From Phymatolithon calcareum (lineage: Eukaryota; Rhodophyta; Florideophyceae; Hapalidiales), in contig OZ345374.1 in the NCBI GenBank assembly GCA_977006965.1, positions 744,001 through 808,000 of the forward strand: DNA of 64,000 bases. Direction: 5' to 3'. The notes below the pieces were generated by a model. That model had not been told where the DNA came from, did not search any database, and worked only from the letters and a program-made list of their open reading frames with translations. The position numbers were made by a program, and so were the translations under genes. Below are positions 32,248-43,340 of this stretch, in pieces (the stretch's first letter is position 1; every line of letters starts with the position of its first letter).

Positions 32248-32669
32248 TGTTGGAATCTACAATTTCTGCACCGCTGCCCAAATCTCAAGTGCAACCAGAC
32301 TCTATTCGCAAGCTTCCACTTCGGTCCGAACCTCCTCAAGTTCATCTACATCTTGTCTTCCTTGTGATCCCTGATTACTTATTGTTTCTCCCGGGCATGT
32401 CCTCTGATCCCTGATCTCATATTTGTTTCATTTGTATTTCATCTATGTTACTGCGTAAGAATACGCGGAAGGGTAATCTCGCACATAGCGCCTGCCGCGC
32501 TTGTGTTATCGTACTGATGGAAGATCTTATAGATTGCTTGTCACCTATTCATGATTAGTATAAAAAGTTATCGTTGGTCTAATAAAGCATGGTAACCAAC
32601 AACCAACTCAACAAAGACAACTCATCACCATCTACCTACTTCATCTACCTTTGGCCACCGCTTTGAACA
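32248..32669 (+). mobile_element. Solo LTR, 422 bp, 5-bp TSD ATTGC
   Basis: Begins TGTTGG and ends AACA, flanked by the exact 5-bp direct repeat ATTGC (32243-32247 and 32670-32674). Contains a TATAAAAA box at 32559-32566 and AATAAA at 32581-32586, the usual LTR promoter and poly(A) signals, so the element read on the plus strand. No internal retrotransposon sequence remains, as expected after LTR-LTR recombination. Its two ends match 47395-47498 and 53605-53952. Confidence 0.92.
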
Positions 32670-32670
32670 A

Positions 32671-33000
32671 TTGCTTTCACGGCTTCCAGGGGTCATAGAC
32701 GGTGAGCTGGAGCGCTCTTCTCCTAACTCTCTACCGGTGGTTCTCCACGTAAGAGAAAGGTCGACACGGTTGCGATGCCTACGGCTGATATTAAACAGAG
32801 CACCGCTTTGGAAAAAATCAGTAATAGGTGCGTACTTTGGTGTTACAGCCGTGATTGAGCTGATCGCGCTCCAACGCATTCTATCTTCATCCAAGATTAG
32901 TCCTGAAATTGAATATGAATGTAAGCGACTCACTAGAGCACTTGCTGTGAGAGAAATACGAATCAAGGATATACTGAATAGTCAAACTACGTTAGCTTAG
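32671..33000 (+). pseudogene. C-terminal tail of unknown protein, cut by the solo LTR
   Basis: An open frame running from the LTR edge to TAG at 33000. The last 35 residues (ECKRLTRALAVREIRIKD, then SQTTLA) recur at about 45140-45225 as DECKRLTCAL...REIRIKE...RTTLH with similar downstream DNA. A hydrophobic stretch (VIGAYFGVTAVIELIAL) precedes it. Conservation of the tail implies a real protein-coding ancestor; the N-terminal part is not visible across the LTR. Confidence 0.45.
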
Positions 33001-33458
33001 AAAATCGTGCGAAAGCGGCCCTATTACTCTTCAAGAGAGGCCTTGGGAGTTTTTAAAATAAATCTACACATAGCCCCCTTCTCCTTACTATAATTTTGAA
33101 ACAAAATGCGTTCACTTCATTGATCATTTGCCGGGGAACCGGATCTCCTTGGCTGGAGATGCGTGGTAGCTTGTCTAAAAGCAAAGAAGACAATGGGGGA
33201 GGGGTGAGTGGAAAACACTAGAAAACACCGCCAACTTAAAAAAGATGTGCGGTCAAACTCCTGCACTTAGCCGCGTCGCCGCGCGAATCGGCGACACGGT
33301 ATCAGGCCATGGGAGCAATTAACGGCATATTTATTGGGGGTCGTCGTGAGAGAACAATTGCTACAGCAATAACTGTCGCGGTACCAATAGCTACTGCAAT
33401 AACTCTCAAGCTCCCAATATACTGGTATTTCGCATTGAGCGCAATCGGAGTCGAGAAC
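33001..33458. other. Intergenic, nothing recognised
   Basis: No gene seen between the tail relic and the hAT fragment. Confidence 0.4.
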
Positions 33459-33974
33459 TTACATAGTCTGCAGTTCCTCTTGTTCGGCATCTTCCGCCAC
33501 CCTTTTAGCAAAAATATCGCTACGTGCGCTTGACATAGCAACCACGACGGTCTTCGCATCCCAATAGCCTCGATTAACTTTGAGGAACAAAAGAGACTCA
33601 AATAATAAAGGGGTCATGCTTTGCCTGTTGCTCGCCAATATTCCACCAGCGAGTGAGAACAGACGCTCGGTTTCTGCCGATAAACCAATGATGAAATCTA
33701 GATTCATGTAACGATGTTCAGTACTTTGGCGGCGTCGCTTCCGTTTCTCAAAAATCTCAGCCATAGATAGTGATCCATAGTCCTCGTCCGCATGATTACC
33801 GTTCGCATTCGTATCAACTGGCTTCTTTAGAGTTGCACAAGCCGCTCTTTCTTCGTCAGTCAGTGTGTCGATTTCGTTTCGTTGAATTTTGACAACGCCT
33901 GATTCGAAGACTGAACTTGGCGAGTGAACGGAATGAAGTGCGATATACTCATTATTGAGATTAAACCCATACAT
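33459..33974 (-). pseudogene. hAT transposase C-terminal dimerisation domain (remnant)
   Basis: 171-codon ORF whose C-terminal half matches the hAT dimerisation domain: SAETERLFSLAGGILASNR followed by LLFESLLFLKVN and an aromatic YWD. Only the C-terminus of the transposase is present. The RNase-H-like catalytic core and zinc finger are not found upstream before the Ty3 element's LTR at 34224. An Asp/Glu-rich linker precedes the domain. It is a fossil of a hAT element and cannot be autonomous. Confidence 0.75.
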
Positions 33975-34223
33975 CTGTGCTTCTGGATTAGGGGTGTGAA
34001 CGATGAGAGAATTTCCACCCAGTTGCTACCCTTTTGTTTACACTATGACATCAGTTCCACCGTGGAAACGACACATACAGCTAGAATAGAACAGCGAGTT
34101 TGTATCGATGCGTGGTACGCTTATCGACAGATATAACTCAGATCTGCTAGCCAATACGTACTGCAATTTTTTACGACGGAGCAGTTTCAATTTACGGAAA
34201 TAGCAGTATATTGCCGTAAATTG

Positions 34224-34666
34224 TGTAGTATAATGGATGGGCGCGGGCCTGGACTGTAAACAGGCGAGCGATGTGCGGTAGCGCATGGCAGAGCGAGCAC
34301 GATGTATCCCCGAAGTCCAGAAAAGAGCGGTGACGCGAACGAACGAGAACGGAAAAGAAACACAGGAGAATAGATGAGTCAGGGCATCAGATGAGATTAA
34401 GCGTTACAACGACGCTAGCGCCGAGGGAAGCAGACCAAGGGATCCATCTAGGGAACCGTTATAGATGCGGGCACGAAGACTTCTAGCCAAGGGTGCTTGC
34501 CCCCTTTACTGAAGAGGGACGTCGAACGTGGCATAAGTAGCACGCCGACGTCGCAGAGCAAAAAAAAGAAGCTAATTATCCTATCGTGGAGGTAATTGTA
34601 ATTACCGTGGGTAGCACATTCCTGGTAGACGCTGTAAGCCCGAACTGAACGATTCACAATACTACA
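34224..34666 (-). repeat. 3' LTR of the Ty3/gypsy element
   Basis: 443 bp, matching 42098-42540 except for seven transitions and no indel. Confidence 0.95.
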
Positions 34667-34683
34667 ACCACCCCCTCCCAAAA
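34667..34683 (-). promoter_or_regulatory. Polypurine tract (plus-strand primer)
   Basis: On the minus strand, TTTTGGGAGGGGGTGGT directly abuts the 3' LTR, the expected position and composition of a PPT. Confidence 0.85.
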
Positions 34684-35562
34684 CCGAAGCACGGAAAGGG
34701 AGAAGGAAACATTTCTGACCGGTTGGCTGGCACCCTGTCGACAAACGCTGCATTGCGCGGTCCTCCAGTGAGTTGTGTGCGCCAGTAGCGGTGACGTTTG
34801 GTACGTGCATTCGACGCGCTCTCACGCGATCCGGTTCCGGCCGCGCGGAATTGTTGACACTCGTCGAGGAACTGTGTGCGTTTTGGAGTTTTGGCGCCTG
34901 CAGATTCTATGGATGTCCACCAAGCTCTGTACGGGATCGATGCCGGCCCGGATGCGCAGGGGGAAGATGCTGAGCCACGTTTCGCGGTGTTGGAACGCGC
35001 AGAATTCTCGTCATCCGCGTACCGCGGTTTAGTGCGGTCGGCAGAATGGCGGGCACACGTGACGCTGCAAGTGCCGAAGAGAACCCTGCAAGGGTGGGCA
35101 TGCGGGAAGGTGCGCTGCCGTTTCGTATCGGCGCGATCTCGCGCGGCCCGCGTGTACCTCGTGCCCTGCAATCCGAAATTATTCGGGGAATGAATATTGA
35201 CGAGATCACGGCCCTGTGGCGCCTGGACGCCTTTTTGCGATCCCCTGTGGGCGGGATCGAGCGTCCCCGCCGGTATGACGCACGGTATCTGTTTTTGCCG
35301 AACATGCCGGTGCGTGACCTTGAGACAGGGTGGGTGGATTTTCGTACGCCGTACTCGCTGCGCAAGGCGGACCGCGTCCATCGTCTGCGACACGGGCGCC
35401 TAATTCCCGGATATTTCGCGGAGGATGCGGCCGCGCCCTCGTCGCTTGAAGCCCAATATCCCCCCTGTGACCGTTATTTTGCACCGTATGAGGTCGGGGC
35501 CAGTTTGCTCGTGGGATATCCGTTTGTGGTGCGTCACTTTGGGCTCTTCCTCACCCGTGGAA
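34684..35562 (-). other. 3' internal region of the Ty3/gypsy element
   Basis: Between integrase and PPT. No convincing protein motif. Long overlapping ORFs occur on both strands (307 codons on the plus strand at 35046-35969), probably because of high GC. Confidence 0.4.
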
Positions 35563-36479
35563 TCAGGCCGCGCTGGCATGCGGTACAATGCGTGTTTGAC
35601 ACACTATGGGTGACTCGTAAAACCGATCCTTCTCGTAATGGGGTTGCGTGGCACCAGCATACGGATGTTCAAAAGCAAGGGATACCGGACCGGGTGGGTG
35701 GGAAAGGACAAGGTCAAACGGCGTCAACCCTGTTGCACAGTGGACCGTTGTGTTGTACGCGTAAGCAAGAGTCTCTGCATATTCATGCCAATGCTGAGGG
35801 TTGTCCGCCACAAACGCACGCAAGCCCGCCAATAGGGTCCTGTTCATTCGCTCCACTTGCCCGTTGGTTTGCGGGTGGTATGCCGTGGTGTACAAGTTTT
35901 CGATTCCCATGCGGCGACAAATACGCTGAAAAACTTCGAGTTGAATTGCCCCCCATTGTCGGAGACTAACAGTGCAGGTGGTCCATACGGGAAAACCCAG
36001 TGCGTGCAAAAAGCGTGTGCCACGGTTAGTGCCGAGATGGTTGACAAGGGTACAACTCGCGTCAGTTTGGAGTAGCGGTCTGTGATAACCAGCAGGAATC
36101 TATATCCCTTTGAGGATCGTACCAGCGGCCCAAGGATATTGATGGCCACGAATTCGAGTGGTTTAGTGGGTGGGAACAGTTTCATCTTCGTTGAATGTGA
36201 ACGCAGCTTGACGCGTTCCTTCGCGCACGCATGGCAATGCTGGGACACTGCACGAACGTCGGCAATCATGGATGGTCAGAAAAAGGTCCTCCGAAGTATG
36301 TAAAACATTCGCGAAATACCGGGGTGTCCGGCTAATGGCGTGCGATCCGAGAGAAAAAGTACCCTTTGCCGCAAGGAAACCGGTAGTAAGGCCTGTAGTG
36401 CCCCGTCCACTGCCGCCACACGGACGAGCACTCCCCGTTCTTCTTCTTCGTAGGTCAATTGTCCGTGGTTCTCAACCAT
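35563..36479 (-). pseudogene. Integrase region of the Ty3/gypsy element
   Basis: Contains the H-x-H / C-x2-C zinc-binding region (GHPGISRMFY ... CHACAKERV) and the catalytic core (FVAINILGPL, TDRYSKL, LLVSDNGGQF). The core continues after a frameshift near 35970-36005 into TTAYHPQTNGQVERMNRTL and AYNTTVH. The first catalytic Asp of the usual VxxDxxGPL block is Asn here. A TGA replaces the expected Trp codon at 36270-36272. It is inactive as it stands. Confidence 0.85.
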
Positions 36480-39122
36480 TTACTGGCGGATCGACTGGCA
36501 CCACAGGTCGGCGTCCTGTTCGCAACGCAGCTCTTCTATTGTGATGGCCGTCGGGGTGTCTGTCTCTACTTCGAATACCCGTACAGAAGCAGGACGACTC
36601 AGCACCGCCCGGTCTGCGAGGTCATCTTCGTCATCCCAGTCGATGTTTTCACACGACGCGGAGTCCACTCGCAGCATCGGCGAAAGAGAACATTCTGGGG
36701 CGTCATGTACATGTAGGCACGGTATATCGAGGTCCGGGCTCACGGTCGTCTCACCAAATGTTGGTAACCGAGAGACGGCATCGGCGATAGTGTTCGCTCC
36801 TTTTTTGTAGTGCACTGTGAGGTCGGATTCTAAGAGGCACATCCTCCATCGTGTGAGGCGACCACTTACGTCCTTCAAATCAATCATCCACTTCAGGACT
36901 TGGTGGTCGGTTTACAAATCGAAGTGACGCCTTTCCAGATACGGTCGATGTATCTGCACAGGCCAGATAAATGCGAGACATTCCTTCTCGCTGACGCTAT
37001 AGTTACGTTCTGCGGGGGCTGGTAAACGACTCCAGAGCCCAACAGGATGTCTTGTGCCGTATTCGTAAGTTTTTAACACTGCACAGCCGACTTGATACTC
37101 ACAGGCATCTGTGTCGACCGAGAACGGAAAGTCAGGTCGAGGAAGCCGGAGGACCGGTGGAGATGCGAGCGCCTTCTTAAGAAGTTCGAATGCTGCGGCC
37201 TGTTCTTCATCCAAAGGGGGGAGACGAAAATGTTGTCCCTTCACTAGCAAGGCATTCAAGGGGGCAGCCGCTCGTGCGAAAGTTGGGACAAAACGTCGGT
37301 ATACATTACACATGCCAAGGAAGGATAGCAATTGTGACTGGTTGACCGGTTTTTGTACACCGAAAATGGCGGCTGTGTTCTTTACCGCCACTTCGAGGCG
37401 TCCCAGATGGATGACGTGGCCGAGGAAGTTCACTGTTTCGGAGAAGAAGTTACATTTCTGCAATTTGAGGGACAGCCCCGCCTCCTGCAGGACCTCCAGA
37501 ATTTCTGCAACGTGATTGACGAGGTCGTCGAATGTTTCGGAGAAGATAATGACATCGTCAAGATAAACTAAGCAAGAGTGCCACCGGTATCCGGTCAACA
37601 AAATGTCCAACGTTCGTTAGAAGGTGGCCGGTGCATTGCAGAGACCAAATGGCATCCGCTTCCATTGGAAACAACAGGCGTGAGAAGTGAAAGAAGTCTT
37701 TTTCCTGTCACCAGGCACCACCGGTATCCGCCAGTATTCACTGTTACAGTCGAGGATCGTGAAAAACTTGGCGTTACCCATGCTGTCTAGGCAGTCATCC
37801 ATACGGGGTAATGGGTTCGAATCTTCCACTGTTAGCGCGTTCAATCGTCTATAGTCCACGCAAAACCCCATCTATCCGTCCGGTTTCAGGACTAGTACGA
37901 CAGCGCTGGCCCACTGCGTCTTCACGGGCTCAATAACGCCCTTTTCAAGGAGAGTATCTACCTCCTTTTTGATCAGTTTCCGGGCTTCGGGGCCCGTTCG
38001 GTAGGTAAGTGATGCAACCGGTCGTGCTCCCGGGACCAAATCGATACGGTGCTCCGTTGCTGTTTCCTCCCCAAGGTGGCTTTTCCACATGGACGCAAAT
38101 CGTGCTAACATGGCCCGAACTCGGGTTCGATCTGTCTCAGCGAGATGGTTTAGGTCCTCATCCGCGAGTGACGGTGTTTTTGTCTCGTCTGGTGCCGCCG
38201 GTACTTCTCCGGTTGATGCGTGTTGTAATTCCGCAGACCCCTTGAATATATCGTCTCCGAAGTTTAGGGCAAGGATATTGATTGGCGCCGCTCGTGCGTG
38301 GCCGAGTTTTTCGTTTCGACTCAGCCATACAGAGGTGACTCCAAAGTTTGCGACTTTAACACGGAACGGAACATTTCGCCGAATATCTGCGATTCCGTTG
38401 CGGAGCGCCCTCCGTTTTTTCTCGTACAGCTGGTTCAGTGGGTCGATAACCCGAGTTCCCCCAACCGGACAGGAAACCGGTACAACTGCTTCCTTTCCTG
38501 GTTCCAGGAGTGTTCGTTTGACAACGCGGATTGCAGAGTGGGGTGCCCGGTCAGGGTCGCCGATTCGCGGCGATTCCGCAGATGGATGATCGTGAAGGCC
38601 AGAGCAGCTACGAAGGAGTATGGGGACCTTTCTATCGTTGTCGAGAACACACACGCGTTGCTTGATTTGGAGCGACTTCACCTGGTAGTCAATGTATTGA
38701 CATCCGAGGATTGCTTCGGCTCCCAGGCGGCGCACGACGACGAAAGGTTGACGGCAGGTCTGCGACCCGACTGTGACTGTCAGAGTCAGGATTTTCAACG
38801 TATCGAGCGGGTGATTCGATGCACACGACAACCGAACGATCTCCTGGCCCCGGCCCATGGACGAAATGGCTTCCGGTACCAACATGCTCGCCTTAATCAA
38901 GTTTGGTCCTGCCCACGTGTCTAGAACCGTGACCATATGCTGCTGCGTGGTCTCTATGGGCTCTATCCGGGCATTCAATTTGTAATTGAATTGACATAAA
39001 TGGCAAACTGGGTTGAGCCCTGACCGGTATTCGGCGAGTGAGACTGTTGCGGGTAGCCCGAAAGGGCGCTGATTGCGGGCGGACATGCCCACATGGAACC
39101 GCCCCTCTAGGGGTCTTATCAC
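36480..39122 (-). pseudogene. Protease, reverse transcriptase and RNase H of the Ty3/gypsy element
   Basis: One frame throughout, interrupted by stops at about 37872, 37614, 36888 and 36480. The protease catalytic motif is VLDTWAGPN where DTGA is expected, so Gly is replaced by Trp. Reverse transcriptase blocks: GVIEPVKTQWAS, FCVDYRRLNALTV, FTILDCNSEYW, MPFGLCNAPATF and the catalytic VYLDDVIIF. RNase H shows FSVDTDACEYQVG, NYSVSEKECLAF and TDHQVLKW. The RT catalytic Asp pair is intact. Three of the stops sit where Gln (CAA/CAG) is plausible in relatives, implying C-to-T changes. Confidence 0.9.
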
Positions 39123-39234
39123 GTTGGCCGGTCGCTCGGCGGCGAAGGGCGGTTTACGAGAAGACCTATCCGGGGAATGGCCTTAATTGGTGACGGAGGC
39201 CCGATGTTGGAGTATTCCAGGACCGTCGCCCATC

Positions 39235-41823
39235 CTATTTTTTTGAATTTTGTGCCCTAGGACGTGGGGGCTTCTCGGAGGTCGTCTTGCTCTCGAATAT
39301 GTCTTGAGCGGACTGAGCCTCCTTCTGAGTTGGCCTTAATTTGACAGATGCTTCATATGGTTGGTGAATCGAAACAGTCGGTGATCGCCCTAACATCTGC
39401 AGCCACGATTTCTGTGCCGGACTTAGTCGGTCATAATTTGCGCATGTCCAAGTTGCGTATTTGTCATCCAGCGGAGTCCGGCTAAGGTTTGGGCAGTTCG
39501 GTTTTCGGTGTCCTAGCTGGAAGCGCTCGAGGCATATATTTCCAGGACGGTCTGTCAACCATCCAAGTCCCCGTTTTGGACCGTCGATCCGATTCAGGCT
39601 CAAGCTCCGCGATAGACGCGAATCCGTCATGTTGATGACCGGCTGTCTTGGAACGACGATGTTCACCGGAACCGGAACCGGTTGTGGTGCGGGATAATAA
39701 CCCGTATCATCTGAGGGAGCTGTCACGTTCGATTCTGAAACTGCGGGGACGTATGACAGCTCTGTCGCCGCGGACATCTACGGAGTCCGGGACGGGGGGC
39801 AGTGGTCCCCAATTTCTAGGACGCGGTCGTCGCGTATACGGGCCGCGTACGCCCTTCCCTCTTCTCTGGGGTCATCCTCGGTTTCCACGACATTCACACG
39901 TCCAACCTTTCGGACATTATTCTTTGAGATGGCTCTGTGCCTGTGCCCTATGTCAACGGCCTGTTTAACGAAATCATCGAATGCCTTTGGGCCAGTATAG
40001 TCCTTCCGAGATGATCGCATGCGATATCTTACGTCCGAACGGACTCCACGCAAGAATCGGCTAATGAGTACCTGTTGGGAGTGCACTCCCGCGACAACCC
40101 TGACATGGGCGGAGATGCGGTCAGCAAAGGACTGCTCGTCTTCACCTTCGTTTTGAGAGAGGCGATCCATTTTTTCCATCGCATCCTCGAGGTATTCGTC
40201 CTTGGCATATGTGCGGAGGAACCATTGCACCGCTTCCGGCCACGTGCTAAACCCACCAAGTCGGGTTTCTCCGTCTTCACGATGGGCGTCGAATGCATCC
40301 CGCGCGTTACCGTCATGAAAGCTCAGCCAAATCAACAGGGCTGCACCTTCCGCAATATTTTTATGTCTAGTTGCCGGTTAAACACATACAGGAACCGCTT
40401 GCAGCTTATCGGATTCTTTCCGTCAAACACGTACTTCTTCATCGTGTGGTCTAACCGACGGGTATTGACTCCGATGTGACGCGTGACTTCTCTGCCCATA
40501 AACGGGTCTGTTCGTAGAAGGCGGTACTTCCGATACGATAGTATGTCTCGGAAGCGAGGGTCGCTGGGTTCGATGTTCCGTAAACCCCTCACTTTGGGGC
40601 CTAGGAGCGGACGATGGCCATATCGCCGAGAGGAAGCTTCGGCACGGTCCCATTTGCGTGCTTCTCCCTGCGTATACCTTTTTCGCCGGCGGGTGTTCTC
40701 TCAACGGTGTATCTGCTCGCGCTTGATAAGGCGCTCTAGGGAAGAACTTGAATCATGAGATTGTGAGTCCTCGATGTGGTCGCTTTGCCGAGCCCGTTCT
40801 TTTGGGACTCGGTTCGTGTATTTGTCCCGACGACAGCTTTCATTGTGACGGTAGGTGGACCCCCAATCACCCAAGACTGATTCGTCGTCACTTGTAGATG
40901 CATCCGGCCAGGGGCGTCGCTGAGGACGTTCATTTCGACCGAGCGGTGGAATCAGCGTTGCATCGGTGGCTGCGGACTAGAACCGGAAATTTTCTTCGCT
41001 CTGGCGGGACAAGGTTGCTTGAGCGTATGTCAATTGGCGAGTCAGCAAGATGAGACGATGCACCACTTGTCGTTGGACTTCTGCAGCGATCAAAATCCTG
41101 GATTTGCAGCTCCTGTGCCTGGAAGAGATCGCACTGCTCCTGTGCCAGTTGCGTGTACTCCTGCTTCATGCGCGACATTTCTCTGAATATGACCTCGATA
41201 ATTCCCCTCGCCTCGGGGGCGGTGGTACTACCCTTCAGAAAGGGCGCCTCCGAAGGTGTGTGATCGAGAATGAGTGGGCCGCCTTGGCGGTTAGAGTTCG
41301 TGTGGCCTGGTAGCCTTGCCGGTCCAATCTGATTTACAAATCGAACAGGTAGAGTCGCTTGTTTCTGCGGTATAGATCCAGGAGTCCCTGGAGTTCCGTA
41401 TCGGCATGGTGGATCCGTTGTCAGTCGTCCTGCCGATACTTTCGGTTGGCCATTTTCGGTTTCTGCAGGACTAGTGAAGGACACCGTTGCATGTCGTGGA
41501 GTTGATGGGTCCTCGAAAAGGCCTTGTGTTACGGGAATGTGTTCCCGAGCAGTGTGCGTCGAAAGGACTTCAGGTCTTTTGTCCCGGCTTAGGGGCCGAG
41601 CGATTAGAGCCGAAATAGTTTGCGTAGTGTATCGGGGAGTTTCGAAAATCCCTCGAAGGTAGGCTTCCTCGATTGCAGGCGTATCCATCCCGCTATCGGG
41701 TACGCAGTAGAGCTCATTAGTCGCGCATGCGGCTGTTCCAATATGAGACCGGGAGTCGGAAGTGTCATCTGCACGACCTTTCGCGTGCAGCCCAGCATCC
41801 GCGGTAGTAGTAGTAGCAGTCAT
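39235..41823 (-). pseudogene. Gag-like region of the Ty3/gypsy element
   Basis: Split over three frames. The N-terminal part (from a Met near 41823) is Ser/Thr/Pro rich and ends in a Gln/Glu helix. The capsid-like part contains FDGKNPISCKRFLYVF and WLSFHDGNARDAF, joined across a one-base shift in an A run near 40351. RFLRGVRSDVRYRM follows. The nucleocapsid zinc knuckle reads ICLERFQLGHRKPNC, where the second Cys of CCHC has become Arg. An in-frame TAG lies at 39778-39780. Confidence 0.75.
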
Positions 41824-42081
41824 GTGATGGTCCACAGAGAGCTGTAGTTGTTCAGCGTCGGCGACAAGGGGATCTGGCGGCTCTGGGAGATTCGCTCTGC
41901 GATCCTGCGAACGTGGCCCTCCCCTAGGCGTCAATCGTTGATCGAGGCGCAGTTGGGGGCAGATGAAGATTCCGCTCTTGATGCGCGGACTCGCGTCAAT
42001 ATCTGTTGCGCAGTCGGTAGTCGTACGGCGGAAAACGCAGCCTTCGGGGGTCAATCTTTTCCCATTCCAAAGCTCAGATTC

Positions 42082-42096
42082 TAGGTCGGGAGACCA
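42082..42096 (-). promoter_or_regulatory. Primer binding site
   Basis: On the minus strand, TGGTCTCCCGACCTA begins one base after the 5' LTR. Its complement ends in CCA, as a tRNA 3' end does. The tRNA species was not determined. Confidence 0.8.
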
Positions 42097-42097
42097 C

Positions 42098-42540
42098 TGT
42101 AGTATAATGGATGGGCGCGGGCCTGGACTGTAAACAGGCGAGCGATGTGCGGTAGCGCATGGCAGAGCGAGCACGATGTATCCCCGAAGTCCAGAAAAGA
42201 GCGGTGGCGCGAACGAACAAGAACAGAAAAGAAACACAGGAGAACAGATGAGTCAGAGCATCAGATGAGATTAAGCGTTACAACGACGCTAGCGCCGAGG
42301 GAAGCAGACCAAGGGATCCATCTAGGGAACCGTTATAGATGCGGACACGAAGACTTCTAGCCAAGGGTGCTTGCCCCCTTTACTGAAGAGGGACGTCGAA
42401 CGTGGCATAAGTAGCACGCCGACGTCGCAGAGCAAAAAAAAGAAGCTAATTATCCTATCGTGGAGGTAATTGTAATTACCGTGGGTAGCACATTCCTGGT
42501 AGACGCTGTAAGCCCGAACTGAACGATTCACAATATTACA
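42098..42540 (-). repeat. 5' LTR of the Ty3/gypsy element
   Basis: 443 bp; pair of 34224-34666. The AATTG target duplication follows at 42541-42545. Confidence 0.95.
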
Positions 42541-42612
42541 AATTGCAGTACCAGTATACTGCTCCCATGCCCTGCACGGTATCGCACTCTTCAGTCAGAT
42601 AGCTGGAGCACG

Positions 42613-42797
42613 ACAAGTACGGGATGTGGACCACTTTTGAGGGAAACAAATGATGTAAGGGAGGAGAAGTGTGAGGCCCGAGGAGGCACAATTAGACCCG
42701 AGGGCGAAGCCCGAGGGGCAATTGTGTTCCCGAGGACCCACACCGAGCCTCACGCACATCATTTGTGTCACAAAAAAGTGGTCCACTTACTGCTTGT
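42613..42797. mobile_element. Fold-back MITE
   Basis: Terminal inverted repeats of about 45 bp share GACAAG...GTGGACCACTTTT and AAACAAATGATGT. The GC-rich centre repeats the inverted theme (CCCGAGG ... CCTCGGG, CACAATT ... AATTGTG). No coding capacity. Target duplication not clear. Confidence 0.65.
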
Positions 42798-42925
42798 CCC
42801 CTGAAACGTCCCGCTTTTGTGTTGTAAGCTTGCGAAAGCGGGCAACCGAAACGAAACTTTCATACATTTGTTCTCCCCCGGAAAAGTGCATAAAAACTTC
42901 AACAAAACAGAAATGAAAATTTGTT

Positions 42926-42998
42926 TCCCCAGAATGGGGAAACATGGGATTTGTTTCCCCGGAATGGGGGAAACACGGGATTTGTTTCCCCTCTTCGG
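42926..42998. repeat. Short tandem repeat (about 2.5 units of 33 bp)
   Basis: Successive units contain TTTGTTTCCCC then GAATGGGG(G)AAACA(T/C)GGGA. Each unit is internally palindromic around GGGGAAACA / TGTTTCCCC. Confidence 0.7.
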
Positions 42999-43340
42999 CG
43001 TCAGTTCGTCGTAGATGCACCAATAGAAATCCACTAAACTGATGATGCTATGATACCTTTTTTGGTGTCCATAGGCGCAGCATATATGAAACATAGCAGC
43101 GGTCCAACTTACAATTGATACAGGGCGGGCATCACTTGTTTCCCTCGTTTCTGGGGACAAGTCACCTTGCTGGGCTCACCGTCCTATGCGTGACCATTAT
43201 TCGGTAGAGCGGCGTTCGTGAGAGCAAGTGTGTATGTCTAAATTTACGCGACTACACCACTTATCCATCCACCAACACGCACCTCTTCATCGGATATCAA
43301 TCAACGGAATTGGGTTGCCCCGCACACCTCTTTTCTTTCT

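Larger units (their letters stand above)
34224..42540 (-). mobile_element. Complete but inactivated Ty3/gypsy-like LTR retrotransposon
   Basis: 8317 bp, bounded by 443-bp LTRs and an exact 5-bp target duplication AATTG (34219-34223 and 42541-42545). LTR ends are TGTA...TACA. Internal order on the minus strand is PBS, gag-like region, zinc knuckle, protease, reverse transcriptase, RNase H, integrase, and a poorly conserved tail before the PPT. PR-RT-RH-IN order defines Ty3/gypsy. The LTRs differ at seven positions, all transitions, and the coding region contains several in-frame stops. The insertion target is itself palindromic (AGCAGTATA ... TATACTGCT). Confidence 0.93.

Noticed and set aside
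35046-35969. 307-codon plus-strand ORF
   Set aside because: It lies antisense to the integrase and 3' region of the Ty3/gypsy element, which has clear motifs on the minus strand. High GC explains the open frame.
42926-42998. Possible CRISPR-like direct repeats
   Set aside because: Only about 2.5 abutting units with no spacers, in a eukaryotic context; a simple tandem repeat.
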